This document shows positions 25,595 to 33,855 of a DNA stretch of 64,000 nt, piece after piece. The stretch spans positions 58,264 to 122,263 of the forward strand of contig NZ_JBEPIJ010000011.1 in assembly GCF_040327995.1 (NCBI RefSeq), written 5' to 3'. The notes below the pieces were generated by a model, which was not told the origin of the DNA, searched no databases, and saw only the letters and a program-made list of their open reading frames with translations. A program made the translations under genes and the position numbers. This stretch comes from Solimonas thermocellulolyticum. GTDB taxonomy: Bacteria > Pseudomonadota > Gammaproteobacteria > Nevskiales > Nevskiaceae. How positions within the stretch are numbered: position 1 is the first letter of the stretch; each line of letters starts with the position of its first letter.

Positions 25595-26739
25595 CATTCG
25601 CCCCTTGAGCCTGCGCGCTGCAGCAGCGCGTCGCGCTTGGCCGCGACCGCGGCCAGAAGCTTCTGTTCGGCGTCGGCAAACAGCCGGATGCCGTCTTCGA
25701 CGAGCCGTTCGGTCAGCGCATCCAGCGGCAGTCGCAGGCGCGCCAGTTCGGCGAACACCGCCTGCGCCTGGTCGACGTCCTCGGTCAGCGTCACGCGCGC
25801 GCGGCCGTGGTCGCGGAAGGCGTCCAGCGTCGCCGGGGGGAGGGTGTTGACCGTGCCCGGACCGATCAAGGCCTCGACGTACAACACGTCGCTGTACGCC
25901 GGGTTCTTGGTGCCGGTGCTGGCCCACAGCAGTCGCTGCGGGCCTGCGCCGCGGGCGGCGAGCGCGCCCCAGCGCGGCTGGGCATAGATCTGCCGGGCGT
26001 CCTGGTAGGCGAGCTTGGCGTTGGCGATGGCGATGCGTCCAGCGAGCGCACGCAGCGCCGCGGCATCCTCCGGCGTGCTTTCGGCGCGACGCTCGATCTC
26101 GGCATCCAGCGCCGTGTCGATACGGCTGACGAAGAAACTGGCGACGCTGGCCACCCGCGACGGATCGCCGCCTTGCGCGGCATGGTCCTCCAGGCCGTCG
26201 ATGTAGGCCTGCGCCACCGCGCGATACGCCGCACGCGCGAACAGCAAGGTGACGTTGACGTTGATGCCCTGCGCGGTCAGCCGCCGCAGCGCAGCGATGC
26301 CGGCCGGCGTGCCCGGCACCTTGATCATCAGGTTCGGACGCTGCACCGCCTGCCACAGGCGCTGCGCCTCGCGCACGGTCGCGTCCTCGTCCATCGCCAG
26401 ACGCGGCGACACTTCCAGGCTCACATAACCGTCGGCGCCGTGCGTCTCGCGATACACGGGCGAGAGCACGTCCGCCGCGGCGCGGATGTCGGCGATCGCG
26501 AGCTGCTCGAACAGCCGCTGCGGATCGCGCTCGCCGGCGCCGATCGCCGCCGCCAGCGCCGCATCGTAGTCGTCGCTACCGCCGATGGCCTTTTCGAAGA
26601 TCGCCGGATTGGACGTGACACCGCTGATGCCGTCCTCGGCCAGAAGGCGCGCGAGCTCACCGCTCTGCAGCAGGCTGCGGCGGATGTAATCGAGCCAGAT
26701 CGACTGGCCCAGCGTCTTGCATTGCAAAAGCGGGTTCAC
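25594..26739 (-). CDS. tal: Transaldolase
   Basis: Non-oxidative pentose phosphate enzyme transferring a dihydroxyacetone unit. 381 residues, the longer class found in actinobacteria, cyanobacteria and some gammaproteobacteria. Schiff-base lysine in RPNLMIKVPGT; GISGVTSNPAIFEKAI at the start of the barrel; WASTGTKNPAYSDVLYVEAL and TVNTLPPATLDAF near the C-terminus. GTG 26737-26739 follows GAGGA at seven bases, so it is preferred to the frame's upstream extension. The stop abuts the metallo-hydrolase start. Confidence 0.95.
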   Translation of the reverse strand: MNPLLQCKTLGQSIWLDYIRRSLLQSGELARLLAEDGISGVTSNPAIFEKAIGGSDDYDAALAAAIGAGERDPQRLFEQLAIADIRAAADVLSPVYRETHGADGYVSLEVSPRLAMDEDATVREAQRLWQAVQRPNLMIKVPGTPAGIAALRRLTAQGINVNVTLLFARAAYRAVAQAYIDGLEDHAAQGGDPSRVASVASFFVSRIDTALDAEIERRAESTPEDAAALRALAGRIAIANAKLAYQDARQIYAQPRWGALAARGAGPQRLLWASTGTKNPAYSDVLYVEALIGPGTVNTLPPATLDAFRDHGRARVTLTEDVDQAQAVFAELARLRLPLDALTERLVEDGIRLFADAEQKLLAAVAAKRDALLQRAGSRGE

Positions 26740-26890
26740 GGCGGATCCTCGGCCGGCGTCACCGGAGCGTGGGGCCCTATTGTCTCCGCGTGAGAGCGTG
26801 CCCACAACGACCGCAAGGCGCGCTTGCCATTGCCCGAGGGCGACACGATCATGCCGGAATCGCCCTCATCCGAGATCCGAGGTCCTTTTC

Positions 26891-27172
26891 ATGATTCGCC
26901 TCATGATTCGCCGAATCGCCGTGTCCGTTCTGGCGCTGTGGCTGGTCGCCTGCAACCGGGTCACCCCCGAGAACTACGAGAAGATCGAAAGCGGCATGAG
27001 CCGCGACGAGGTACATGCCCTGCTCGGCAAACCGGACGAGGTCTCCGGCGGCGGTGTCGGCCGCATGACCTTGATGACCGAGCGCTGGAACGGCCGCGAG
27101 CATGTCATCAGCGTCACTTTCGCGACCGACAAGGTCACCCTCAAGAGCATCGAGCCGCGCCGCGACGAGTGA
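26891..27172 (+). CDS. Small lipoprotein, BamE/OmlA-like (DUF3862-type)
   Basis: 93 residues. A lipoprotein signal ends in LWLVAC, so the mature protein should be lipidated at that cysteine. The rest, NYEKIESGMSRDEVHALLGKPDEV and later MTERWNGREHVISVTF, has the SmpA/OmlA/BamE-like fold signature (the GMSRDEVxxLLGxP turn). The ATG at 26891 starts the signal peptide; the open frame upstream is not family sequence. It is followed 37 bases later by the Nudix fusion gene. Confidence 0.8.
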   Translation: MIRLMIRRIAVSVLALWLVACNRVTPENYEKIESGMSRDEVHALLGKPDEVSGGGVGRMTLMTERWNGREHVISVTFATDKVTLKSIEPRRDE

Positions 27173-27209
27173 TCGCCGGATCGACGCTCGCGTCCGCTCT
27201 CGCCTCGTC

Positions 27210-28556
27210 ATGAGCCGCATCGTCGATGCCGTCACCGCTGTGCTGATCCACCAGGGCGAGGTGCTGCTGGTGCATCGCCAGCCGTTCCTGCACGCCTTTC
27301 CCGGGTACCACGCCTTCCCGGGCGGCAAGGTCGACGCCGCCGATGACGAGGGTCCGCCGCTGCCTGAGCGCTGGCGCGGCTTCGAGGCGCGCCTGGTCCG
27401 TGCGCTGCTGCGTGAGCTGCGCGAGGAAATCGCGCTCGACCTCGGCGCCGACGCCACCGCCTTGCGCGACGTGCGCCACATCGGCACCGCGTTGACGCCG
27501 CCGCCGGCACCGGTACGCTTCGACACGCGCTTCTTCGCGATCGAACTCGACCGGCGCCCATCACTGCGCGCCGATCTCAACGAGATACGCGGTTGCGAAT
27601 GGGCCAGCCCGCGGCACTGGTTGCAGCGCTACGAACAGGGCGAGCTGCTGTGTGCGCCGCCGACGGTCGCCGTGCTGCGCGCCCTGGCCGCCGACATCGG
27701 CGTCGCCGCAACGCCCGGGCTGCATTTCGAGACCCGCGAGCAGTTCCCGCTGACGCTGATCGAGTCCATGTACGGCGTGCGTCAGATCCTCGTGCGCTCG
27801 CACACGCTGCCGCCGGCGCAGCACACCAACTGCTTCTTGCTCGGCGATGCGCAGTCCCATCGCGTACTGGTCGACCCCTCCCCGGCCGACGACGCCGAAA
27901 TGCAGCGGCTGATCGCGCTGGTCGAACGCTTCGGCATCCACGAGATTTTCCTCACCCACCACCATCCGGATCATCGCGAACGCGCCAACGTCCTCGCGCG
28001 ACATTTCGATGTGCCGATGGGCATGTCGCTCGACACGCAGACGCGCATTGCCGCGGCGGTGCCAGGCTATTTCGACGGCATCACCGTGCACCACTATCGC
28101 GAAGGCGACACGTTATGCCGCTGGCTCGGGCGACCGGTGCGCGTCTACGCGGTGCCGGGACACGACGAGGGCCAGCTCGCGCTGATGCCGGACCAACACG
28201 CCTGGTGCATCGTCGGCGACTTGATCCAGGGCCTCGGCACCGTGGTCATCGCCAAGCCCGAAGGGCACATGGGGCGCTACTTCGATTCGCTGCGCAAGAT
28301 CATCGCGCTCGACCCGTACGCGATCTATCCCTCGCACGGCATGGCGATGGGGTCCAGCCATCGCCTGCAGGAAACCCTCAAGCACCGTGAACTGCGCGAA
28401 AAGCAGGTGCTGGCACTGTATCGCGAGGGGCGCAGCGTGCGCGAGATGCTGTCGCTGATCTATGCCGACGTCGATCCGCGGCTGCTCCCGCTGGCGCAGA
28501 TGAACATCGAGAGCCATCTCGACAAGCTGCGTGAAGACGGCGTGATCGCGGCTTGA
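27210..28556 (+). CDS. Nudix hydrolase fused to metallo-beta-lactamase hydrolase
   Basis: 448 residues with two enzyme domains. Nudix domain about 1-165: AFPGGKV at 35-41 and the Nudix helix ALLRELREEIALDL at 65-78, with an insert of about 20 residues between them. Metallo-beta-lactamase domain about 175-400: THHHPDHRERA (250-255 metal site), VPGHDEGQLALM, CIVGDLIQGLGTV and YPSHGMAMG. The C-terminus (about 405-448) looks like the winged helix of LACTB2-like proteins (SVREMLSLIYADVDP). The substrate may be an acyl-CoA or a nucleotide conjugate, by analogy with the parts; not proven. ATG 27210 chosen over the upstream open frame. Confidence 0.85.
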   Translation: MSRIVDAVTAVLIHQGEVLLVHRQPFLHAFPGYHAFPGGKVDAADDEGPPLPERWRGFEARLVRALLRELREEIALDLGADATALRDVRHIGTALTPPPAPVRFDTRFFAIELDRRPSLRADLNEIRGCEWASPRHWLQRYEQGELLCAPPTVAVLRALAADIGVAATPGLHFETREQFPLTLIESMYGVRQILVRSHTLPPAQHTNCFLLGDAQSHRVLVDPSPADDAEMQRLIALVERFGIHEIFLTHHHPDHRERANVLARHFDVPMGMSLDTQTRIAAAVPGYFDGITVHHYREGDTLCRWLGRPVRVYAVPGHDEGQLALMPDQHAWCIVGDLIQGLGTVVIAKPEGHMGRYFDSLRKIIALDPYAIYPSHGMAMGSSHRLQETLKHRELREKQVLALYREGRSVREMLSLIYADVDPRLLPLAQMNIESHLDKLREDGVIAA

Positions 28557-28583
28557 ATCGCAACAAGCGCGACGGCGCGGCGT

Positions 28584-29306
28584 TCATTCCACACGCAGCA
28601 TGCGCAGCTCGGCCTTGCCGTCCTTCATCTGCTCGATTCTCACCGGCAGATAGCCGCGCTGCGGGTCGAGCCAGTAGCGGTGCGGGCGGCGCTCGTCGAT
28701 GCGATCCACCCGCAGGGCCTCGATCCTGCCTGACGGCGTGTCGATCGTCTCGCGCTCGCCGATCGCGAAGCGATAAGTCTTGATGCGGTCGTCGTCGACC
28801 ATCGTGAACGAGGCCTCGGCCTCGGCCTCGCCGGCGGCGTGGCGCAGCACCCACAGGCGCACGACCTCGCGGATCACGAAGCGGTCGTAGGCGCCATCCT
28901 CCGGCAACTCGCGCACCGAGATCTCGCCGCGCCGGAGCGTGCGCACCTCGCCCTTGTTCCAGTCGAAATCGAGGCGGAAGGCGTCCTTGTGGCGCTTGTC
29001 GTTCACGTACTCGAAGGTCTGCGGCAGGATGCGGCCGTCGCGCACGCAGAAGCGGCTGCGTTCTCGCGGCGCGCCGTAGGTCCAGCGCACGATCGCGATC
29101 GGATCGGTGGTCGACTCGAAGCGATAGCAACCCTCGCCCTCTTCGATCAGCGCAATGGTGCCCTCGCCCAGCGAGATGCCACCCCATTGCACGGTGTAGC
29201 GATCCGTGCGTGGCTGCAGATGGGCGCGCGCATCGAAGGCCACAGCCTGCGTCGACCACAGACCGGCGGCGAGCAGCGTCACCAGCGCAAGCCCCGAGCG
29301 TTTCAC
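28584..29306 (-). CDS. DUF3108 protein, exported, linked to purN
   Basis: 240 residues. Signal peptide (KRSGLALVTLLAAGLWSTQAVA) then a DUF3108 domain: YTVQWGGISLGEGTIALIEE, PQTFEYVNDKRHKDAFRLDF and a C-terminal PHRYWLDPQRGYLPVRIEQ. These proteins are predicted periplasmic beta-rich domains of unknown role and often follow purN in gammaproteobacteria. The start is GTG 29304-29306 with GAGGAGG upstream; it overlaps the purN stop as GTGA. Confidence 0.85.
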   Translation of the reverse strand: MKRSGLALVTLLAAGLWSTQAVAFDARAHLQPRTDRYTVQWGGISLGEGTIALIEEGEGCYRFESTTDPIAIVRWTYGAPRERSRFCVRDGRILPQTFEYVNDKRHKDAFRLDFDWNKGEVRTLRRGEISVRELPEDGAYDRFVIREVVRLWVLRHAAGEAEAEASFTMVDDDRIKTYRFAIGERETIDTPSGRIEALRVDRIDERRPHRYWLDPQRGYLPVRIEQMKDGKAELRMLRVE

Positions 29307-29965
29307 CGGAACGCCTCCTCGAGCGCGTCCAGCGTGAGCGGCCGCGCCAGTGGGACGCCGCGCAGGATCACACGCTCGCCGCGTAGCGCCAGCTCGCCGC
29401 GCGCCAGCCACGCCACGACCTGGGGGTAGATTCTCAGTTCGATCTCGTTCATCACGCGCTCGGCCAAGGTGTCCGGCGTATCCTGCGCGCGCACCGTTAA
29501 TTGCCCCTGAATGATCACCGGGCCGCCGTCGAGTTCGGCGGTGACGAAATGCACACTCGCACCGTGCTCGGTCTCGCCGGCGTCGAGCACGCGCCGGTGC
29601 GTGTCGAGGCCGCGGTAGCGCGGCAGTAGCGACGGGTGCACGTTGACCATGCGGCCGAGAAAGCGCGCGACCAGCTCGGGCGTGAGGATGCGCATGAAGC
29701 CGGCGAGCGCGATCACGTCGGGCTGCAGCGCGTCCAGCCGCCGCGCCAGCGCATCATCGTAGGCGGCGCGGTCGCCGAACTGCTGCGCCGTCAGCACTTC
29801 GGCGTGCAGCCCGTGCGCACGCGCGAACGCCAGTCCGGCAGCGTCCGCGCGGCTACTGATCACACCGACGATCGCACCGGGAATGCGGCCGTCGGCGCAG
29901 GCCGCGGCGATGGCCTGCAGATTGCGGCCACGGCCCGAGATCAAGACCGCGATACGCGCGCTCAT
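29303..29965 (-). CDS. purN: Phosphoribosylglycinamide formyltransferase PurN
   Basis: Formyl transfer from 10-formyl-THF to GAR, step 3 of purine synthesis. 220 residues. RIAVLISGRGRNLQAI is the substrate phosphate loop; LAGFMRILTPELV and VNVHPSLLPRYRGLDTH contain the catalytic Asn and His; GASVHFVTAELDGGPVIIQ holds the catalytic aspartate region. ATG shares one base with the purM stop (TGATG). Operon purM-purN-DUF3108. Confidence 0.97.
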   Translation of the reverse strand: MSARIAVLISGRGRNLQAIAAACADGRIPGAIVGVISSRADAAGLAFARAHGLHAEVLTAQQFGDRAAYDDALARRLDALQPDVIALAGFMRILTPELVARFLGRMVNVHPSLLPRYRGLDTHRRVLDAGETEHGASVHFVTAELDGGPVIIQGQLTVRAQDTPDTLAERVMNEIELRIYPQVVAWLARGELALRGERVILRGVPLARPLTLDALEEAFR

Positions 29966-30996
29966 CAAGCGTAGCGCACGTCCTGTTCGCCGGCAGTGAT
30001 CTCGCCGAGCAGCCACGGCCTGGCGCGCGCCTTTCTCAGCACGGCGAGCGCCGCGTCGGCGTGGAGTCGCGGCACGACGAGCACGTAACCGACGCCGCAG
30101 TTGAACACGCGGCGCATCTCCTCTTCGTCGACGTCGCCCTGCGCCTGCAGCCAGTCGAAGATCTCCGGCCGCGTCCAGCTCGCGGTGTCGATGACGGCGC
30201 CGATGCCCTTGCCGAAGCAGCGCGGCAGATTGCCCGGCAGGCCGCCGCCGGTGATGTGCGCCATGCCGCGCACCGGCACGCCGGCATCGAGCAGGGCCAG
30301 TACCGGCTTGGCGTACAGCGTCGTCGGCGCCATCAGCGCCTCGGCCAGCGTCGATCTGCCAAAGGCTTGATCGAGCCGCGTCTTGCGCAGCGCAAGAATG
30401 CGACGGATCAACGAATAACCGTTCGAGTGCGGACCGCTCGACGGCAGCGCGATCAACACATCGCCCCGGCGGATGCCGCGGCCGTCGATGATTTTGCTGC
30501 GCTCGACCACGCCGACACAAAAGCCGGCGAGGTCGAACTCACCCGGCGGATACATGCCCGGCATTTCCGCCGTCTCGCCGCCGACCAGCGCGCAACCGGA
30601 CAGCTTGCAGCCGCGGGCGATGCCCTTGATCACCTGCGCCGCGACCTTGTTGTCGAGCTTACCGGTCGCGTAGTAGTCGAGGAAGAACAGCGGCTCGGCG
30701 CCGGAGACGAGTACGTCGTTGGCGCACATCGCGACCAGATCCTGGCCCAGCCCTTCGATCATGCCGGTCTGCAGACCGAGCAGCAGCTTGGTACCGACGC
30801 CGTCGGTGCCGCTGACCAGCACCGGACGGCGATACTTCTTCGGCAGGCCGACCAGCGCACCGAAACCGCCGACGCCGGCCAGCACCTCGGGGCGCTGCGT
30901 GGACTTGACGATGCGCTTGATGTCGTCGACCAGGGCGTCGCCGGCGTCGATGTCCACGCCCGCATCGCGGTAGGTCAGTCCGGCCTTCTTGGTCAT
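29965..30996 (-). CDS. purM: Phosphoribosylformylglycinamidine cyclo-ligase PurM
   Basis: AIR synthetase, step 5 of purine synthesis. 343 residues. LTYRDAGVDIDAGDALVDDI, VSGTDGVGTKLLL, CANDVLVSGAEPLFFLDYYA and GGETAEMPGMYP are the ATP-binding signatures. ATG 30994-30996 gives MTKKAGLTYRDAGV; the 23 residues upstream in frame are not conserved. It is divergent from DUF2066-perM-hda, a conserved gammaproteobacterial neighbourhood. A structured leader precedes it. Confidence 0.97.
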   Translation of the reverse strand: MTKKAGLTYRDAGVDIDAGDALVDDIKRIVKSTQRPEVLAGVGGFGALVGLPKKYRRPVLVSGTDGVGTKLLLGLQTGMIEGLGQDLVAMCANDVLVSGAEPLFFLDYYATGKLDNKVAAQVIKGIARGCKLSGCALVGGETAEMPGMYPPGEFDLAGFCVGVVERSKIIDGRGIRRGDVLIALPSSGPHSNGYSLIRRILALRKTRLDQAFGRSTLAEALMAPTTLYAKPVLALLDAGVPVRGMAHITGGGLPGNLPRCFGKGIGAVIDTASWTRPEIFDWLQAQGDVDEEEMRRVFNCGVGYVLVVPRLHADAALAVLRKARARPWLLGEITAGEQDVRYA

Positions 30997-31028
30997 CAAT
31001 CGGGTGCTCGATGGTGGTGGGCAGCGAA

Positions 31029-31103
31029 ACGGGCGCGCGCCCGTGACGGGAAAACGGGTCCGCACCGAATGCGCAGACCCGCCGAATCGTGGCTGTCATT
31101 TTA
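31029..31103 (-). promoter_or_regulatory. purM promoter and structured 5' leader
   Basis: TAAAAT (31103-31098 on the minus strand) fits a -10 box and would start a leader of about 95 bases. In that leader GGGTC...GACCC (31056-31080) can form a hairpin followed on the minus strand by CGTTTTCCC, terminator-like. It is followed by a perfect 16-base palindrome ACGGGCGC/GCGCCCGT (31029-31044). CCCGT at 31040-31044 could pair with ACGGG at 31055-31059 instead, so exclusive folds are possible. This may be an attenuator; function is inferred only. Confidence 0.4.
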
Positions 31104-31129
31104 GCCGGCCGCACCGGATAATTCGGCGC

Positions 31130-31771
31130 ATGCGAAACCCATCGATCCTGTCGGCGACGCTGGCCACCTTTTTGTGGTCACTGGCCGCCACCGCCCAGCC
31201 GCCGGACCCGCTGCGCGCCTTCGAGGCGCGCGTGCCGGTGACCGATCAGAGCGCGCCGGTGCGCGACGAGGCGCTGCGCGAGGCCCTGCGCCAGGTGATC
31301 ACGACCGTCAGCGGTCCCGAGGCCGAGTACGTGGCGGCCGATCTGCTCGCCCAGGCCGCACAGCTCGTGCAGCACTACGGCTATCAGCAGGATGCGGAGT
31401 ACGGCCTGATGCTGGTCGCCGGCTTTGACGGCAACGCCGTCGAGCGCCGGCTCAAGGCCCTGCAACTGCCGATCTGGGGCGTGCATGCCGCCGCGGTCGA
31501 GGACGTGCTGTTGCGCATCAGCGAGCTGCGCGGCCGCGATGCCTACTTGCACGTTCTGGCACGTCTGCGCGGGCTGCCCGGCGTGCAGGACGTGCTGCCG
31601 ACCCGCGCGATCGGCGACACGCTGGAGCTGCGCGTACGCATCGAAGGCGGCGCCGGCCGGCTGGGCGGCGCGCTGATGAGCGCCTACGAGCTGGCGCCGG
31701 ACATGGCCGTCGACGGCGTGCAGCTCGCCTATCGTTACCAGGGTGTCGATCAGAAAACGTCGACGCCGTGA
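31130..31771 (+). CDS. DUF2066 exported protein
   Basis: 213 residues. Signal peptide to about residue 22 (ATLATFLWSLAATA), then the DUF2066 domain: FEARVPVTDQSAPVRDEALREALRQ, LAQAAQLVQHYGYQ and GLMLVAGFDGNAVERRL. Function unknown; conserved divergent to purM and upstream of perM and hda in Pseudomonas and relatives. A GATAAT box ends only eight bases before the ATG, so the mRNA may be leaderless. Its stop overlaps the next start. Confidence 0.85.
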   Translation: MRNPSILSATLATFLWSLAATAQPPDPLRAFEARVPVTDQSAPVRDEALREALRQVITTVSGPEAEYVAADLLAQAAQLVQHYGYQQDAEYGLMLVAGFDGNAVERRLKALQLPIWGVHAAAVEDVLLRISELRGRDAYLHVLARLRGLPGVQDVLPTRAIGDTLELRVRIEGGAGRLGGALMSAYELAPDMAVDGVQLAYRYQGVDQKTSTP

Positions 31772-32889
31772 CTCCGCATCTGCGCGAGCACTGGCACTGG
31801 TATGCCGCCGGCATCGGCCTGGTGGCGTTCTTCTCGCTGCTCGGACCGATCCTCGCGCCGTTTCTGATCGGCGCTGGCCTGGCCTACCTCGGCGATCCGA
31901 TCGTCGACCGCCTGCAGCGCTGGGGATTGTCGCGCACACTGGGCGTCGTCGTCGTCTTCGTCGCGCTCACTCTCGCCGGTCTGATCGGCCTGGTGCTGGT
32001 CGCGCCGATGCTCTACCAGCAAGCGGTCGCGCTGCTCAAGAACATCCCCGACTGGCTCGCCTGGGTGCAGGACACCGCACTGCCGTGGCTCGGCGTGAGC
32101 CTGCCCGTAGGCGTGCGTCTGGACGTGCAGGGCTTGCGCGAGATCGTCGCCAAACACTGGTCCAGCGCCGGCGATCTGGTGCGCATGGTCTGGGCCCAGG
32201 TGTCGCAGTCCGGCGCCGTGTTCGCGACCGCGATCGCCAACCTGCTGCTGGTGCCGATCGTCAGCTTCTACCTTTTGCGCGACTGGGACGATCTGGTCGC
32301 CTGGATCGCCAAGATGATCCCGCCGCGCCACCTGCCCAAGGTCACGCAGCTCGCCCAAGAGACCGACCAGGTCATGGGCTCGTTCCTGCGCGGTCAGCTC
32401 ACGGTGATGCTGCTACTGTCGGTGCTGTACAGCGCCGGGCTCGCGCTGGCCGGCCTGAAGCTGGCACTGGTCATCGGCTTTGCCGCCGGCATGCTCAGCT
32501 TCGTGCCCTATCTCGGCTTCATCGTCGGCTTCGCCGCGGCGATGCTGGCGATGCTGGTGCAGGAGCAGGCCCTGCTGCCGCTGGTCTGGGTCGCGGTCGT
32601 GTTCGGCATCGGCCAGATCGTCGAAAGCTGGTGGCTGACCCCGACGCTGGTCGGCGACAAGATCGGCCTGCATCCGGTCGCGGTGATCTTCGCGCTGATG
32701 GCCGGCGGCCAGTTGTTCGGCTTCGTCGGCGTCCTGCTCGCCCTGCCCGGCTCGGCCGCGATCGCGGTACTGCTGCGCCATGCCAAGCGGCAATGGCTGG
32801 CGAGCCCGCTGTACGGCGCCCCCGCGCCGGATCCCCCACGTTCGCTCGACACGAGTCAGGCACCGACGCCCGACTCGCCTCCGCCATGA
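31768..32889 (+). CDS. perM: AI-2E/PerM-family transporter
   Basis: 373 residues with about eight membrane helices in the PerM/YdiK pattern: two N-terminal helices, a long periplasmic/amphipathic segment (residues about 80-165), then a helical core with FVPYLGFIVGFAAAMLAML and SWWLTPTLVGDKIGLHPVAV, the family signature. Relatives export small molecules or act as Na+/H+ antiporters; the substrate here is unknown. GTG start overlaps the DUF2066 stop; the C-terminal tail is proline-rich and overlaps hda by four bases. Confidence 0.88.
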   Translation: MTPHLREHWHWYAAGIGLVAFFSLLGPILAPFLIGAGLAYLGDPIVDRLQRWGLSRTLGVVVVFVALTLAGLIGLVLVAPMLYQQAVALLKNIPDWLAWVQDTALPWLGVSLPVGVRLDVQGLREIVAKHWSSAGDLVRMVWAQVSQSGAVFATAIANLLLVPIVSFYLLRDWDDLVAWIAKMIPPRHLPKVTQLAQETDQVMGSFLRGQLTVMLLLSVLYSAGLALAGLKLALVIGFAAGMLSFVPYLGFIVGFAAAMLAMLVQEQALLPLVWVAVVFGIGQIVESWWLTPTLVGDKIGLHPVAVIFALMAGGQLFGFVGVLLALPGSAAIAVLLRHAKRQWLASPLYGAPAPDPPRSLDTSQAPTPDSPPP

Positions 32890-33575
32890 AGGGCGCGCAG
32901 TTGGCACTCGCCGTGCAGTTGCGCGACACGGCGAGCTTCGACAGTTATTTCGCCGGGCCCAACCTCGATGTGGTGACGGCACTGCGTGAGCTGGCGCAGC
33001 CGCTCGCCCTGTTCGGCCCCAAGGGCAGTGGACGCACTCACCTGCTGCAGGCGGCCTGTCGCGAACATCGCGGCGCCTACCTGCCGCTGGCGGCGATCGC
33101 CGGCGAAAACCCCGAGCTGCTCGCCGGCTTCGAGCGCGCCCGGGCGGTCTTCATCGACGATGTCGATGCCGTCGCCGCGCGGCGCGACTGGTGCCTGGCG
33201 CTGCTGCGCCTGCTCGACGCACTGCGCAGTGCAGGCAGACCGCATGCCCTGGCGATGAACGCCGCGCCCGAACGCCTGTTGCTCGCCTTGCCCGATCTGC
33301 GCACGCGGCTGAATCAGTGCGCCCTGTTCGGCCTCAAGCCACTGGACGACGACGAACGCGCCGCGCTGCTGCGCCTGCGCGCGCGCCATCGCGGGCTCGA
33401 CCTGCCGGACGAGGTGACGCGCTGGCTGCTCAACACGCGCTCGCGCGACACCGGCAGCCTGCTCGATGCCCTCGATGCCCTCGATCGTGCCGCGCTCAGC
33501 GCCAAGCGCCGGCTGACGCTGGCACTGGCGCAGAGCGTTCTCGGGCCCGCAGACGCACGTACAACACCTGGCTGA
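32886..33575 (+). CDS. hda: DnaA regulatory inactivator Hda
   Basis: Stimulates ATP hydrolysis on DnaA together with the DNA-loaded sliding clamp. 229 residues. The N-terminal QLALAVQLRD matches the clamp-binding peptide; Walker A GPKGSGRTHLL; Walker B AVFIDDVDAV; sensor region LPDLRTRLNQCALFGLKPLDD with an arginine finger. The start is ATG 32886 overlapping perM. The 3' 80 bases also code for the C-terminus of the convergent DUF2069 gene. Confidence 0.92.
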   Translation: MKGAQLALAVQLRDTASFDSYFAGPNLDVVTALRELAQPLALFGPKGSGRTHLLQAACREHRGAYLPLAAIAGENPELLAGFERARAVFIDDVDAVAARRDWCLALLRLLDALRSAGRPHALAMNAAPERLLLALPDLRTRLNQCALFGLKPLDDDERAALLRLRARHRGLDLPDEVTRWLLNTRSRDTGSLLDALDALDRAALSAKRRLTLALAQSVLGPADARTTPG

Positions 33576-33855
33576 CGAAATCGACCGCGGCGAGCGCGGC
33601 GACGCCGAAGGCCAGCGCACGACCGCCCGGATTGGCCCAGCCTTCGGCGAGCCACAGCGCGCAATAGAACGCGACCAGCATCGACGACCACTGGTAGCTG
33701 TACTCGCGCCCACGCCAAAGGCCCGGCAGCGGCAGCAGCAGCAGCGCGGCGCCGAGCCACGGCAGCGTGCCGCCGATCGCGAGCTGCGCGGCGATCAGCA
33801 GGCCATGTGCGATCAGCGCCGTGCGGCGCGCGCCGCGGCTCAGCGGCGCCTTCAT
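33496..33855 (-). CDS. DUF2069 membrane protein
   Basis: 119 residues with three to four hydrophobic helices (TALIAHGLLIAAQLAIGG, WLGAALLLLPLPGLWRG, SMLVAFYCALWLAEGWA, AALAAVDFVSQVLYVRL). GREYSYQWSSMLVAFY is the DUF2069 signature. Function unknown; usual partner of wrbA and hda. ATG overlaps the wrbA stop (ATGA). The last 26 codons overlap hda on the other strand. Confidence 0.85.
   Translation of the reverse strand: MKAPLSRGARRTALIAHGLLIAAQLAIGGTLPWLGAALLLLPLPGLWRGREYSYQWSSMLVAFYCALWLAEGWANPGGRALAFGVAALAAVDFVSQVLYVRLRARERSAPVPASAGAWR

Noticed and set aside
31743..32885. N-terminal extension of the hda frame into perM
   Set aside because: Overlaps the transporter and lacks conserved sequence; Hda begins with its clamp-binding motif at 32886.
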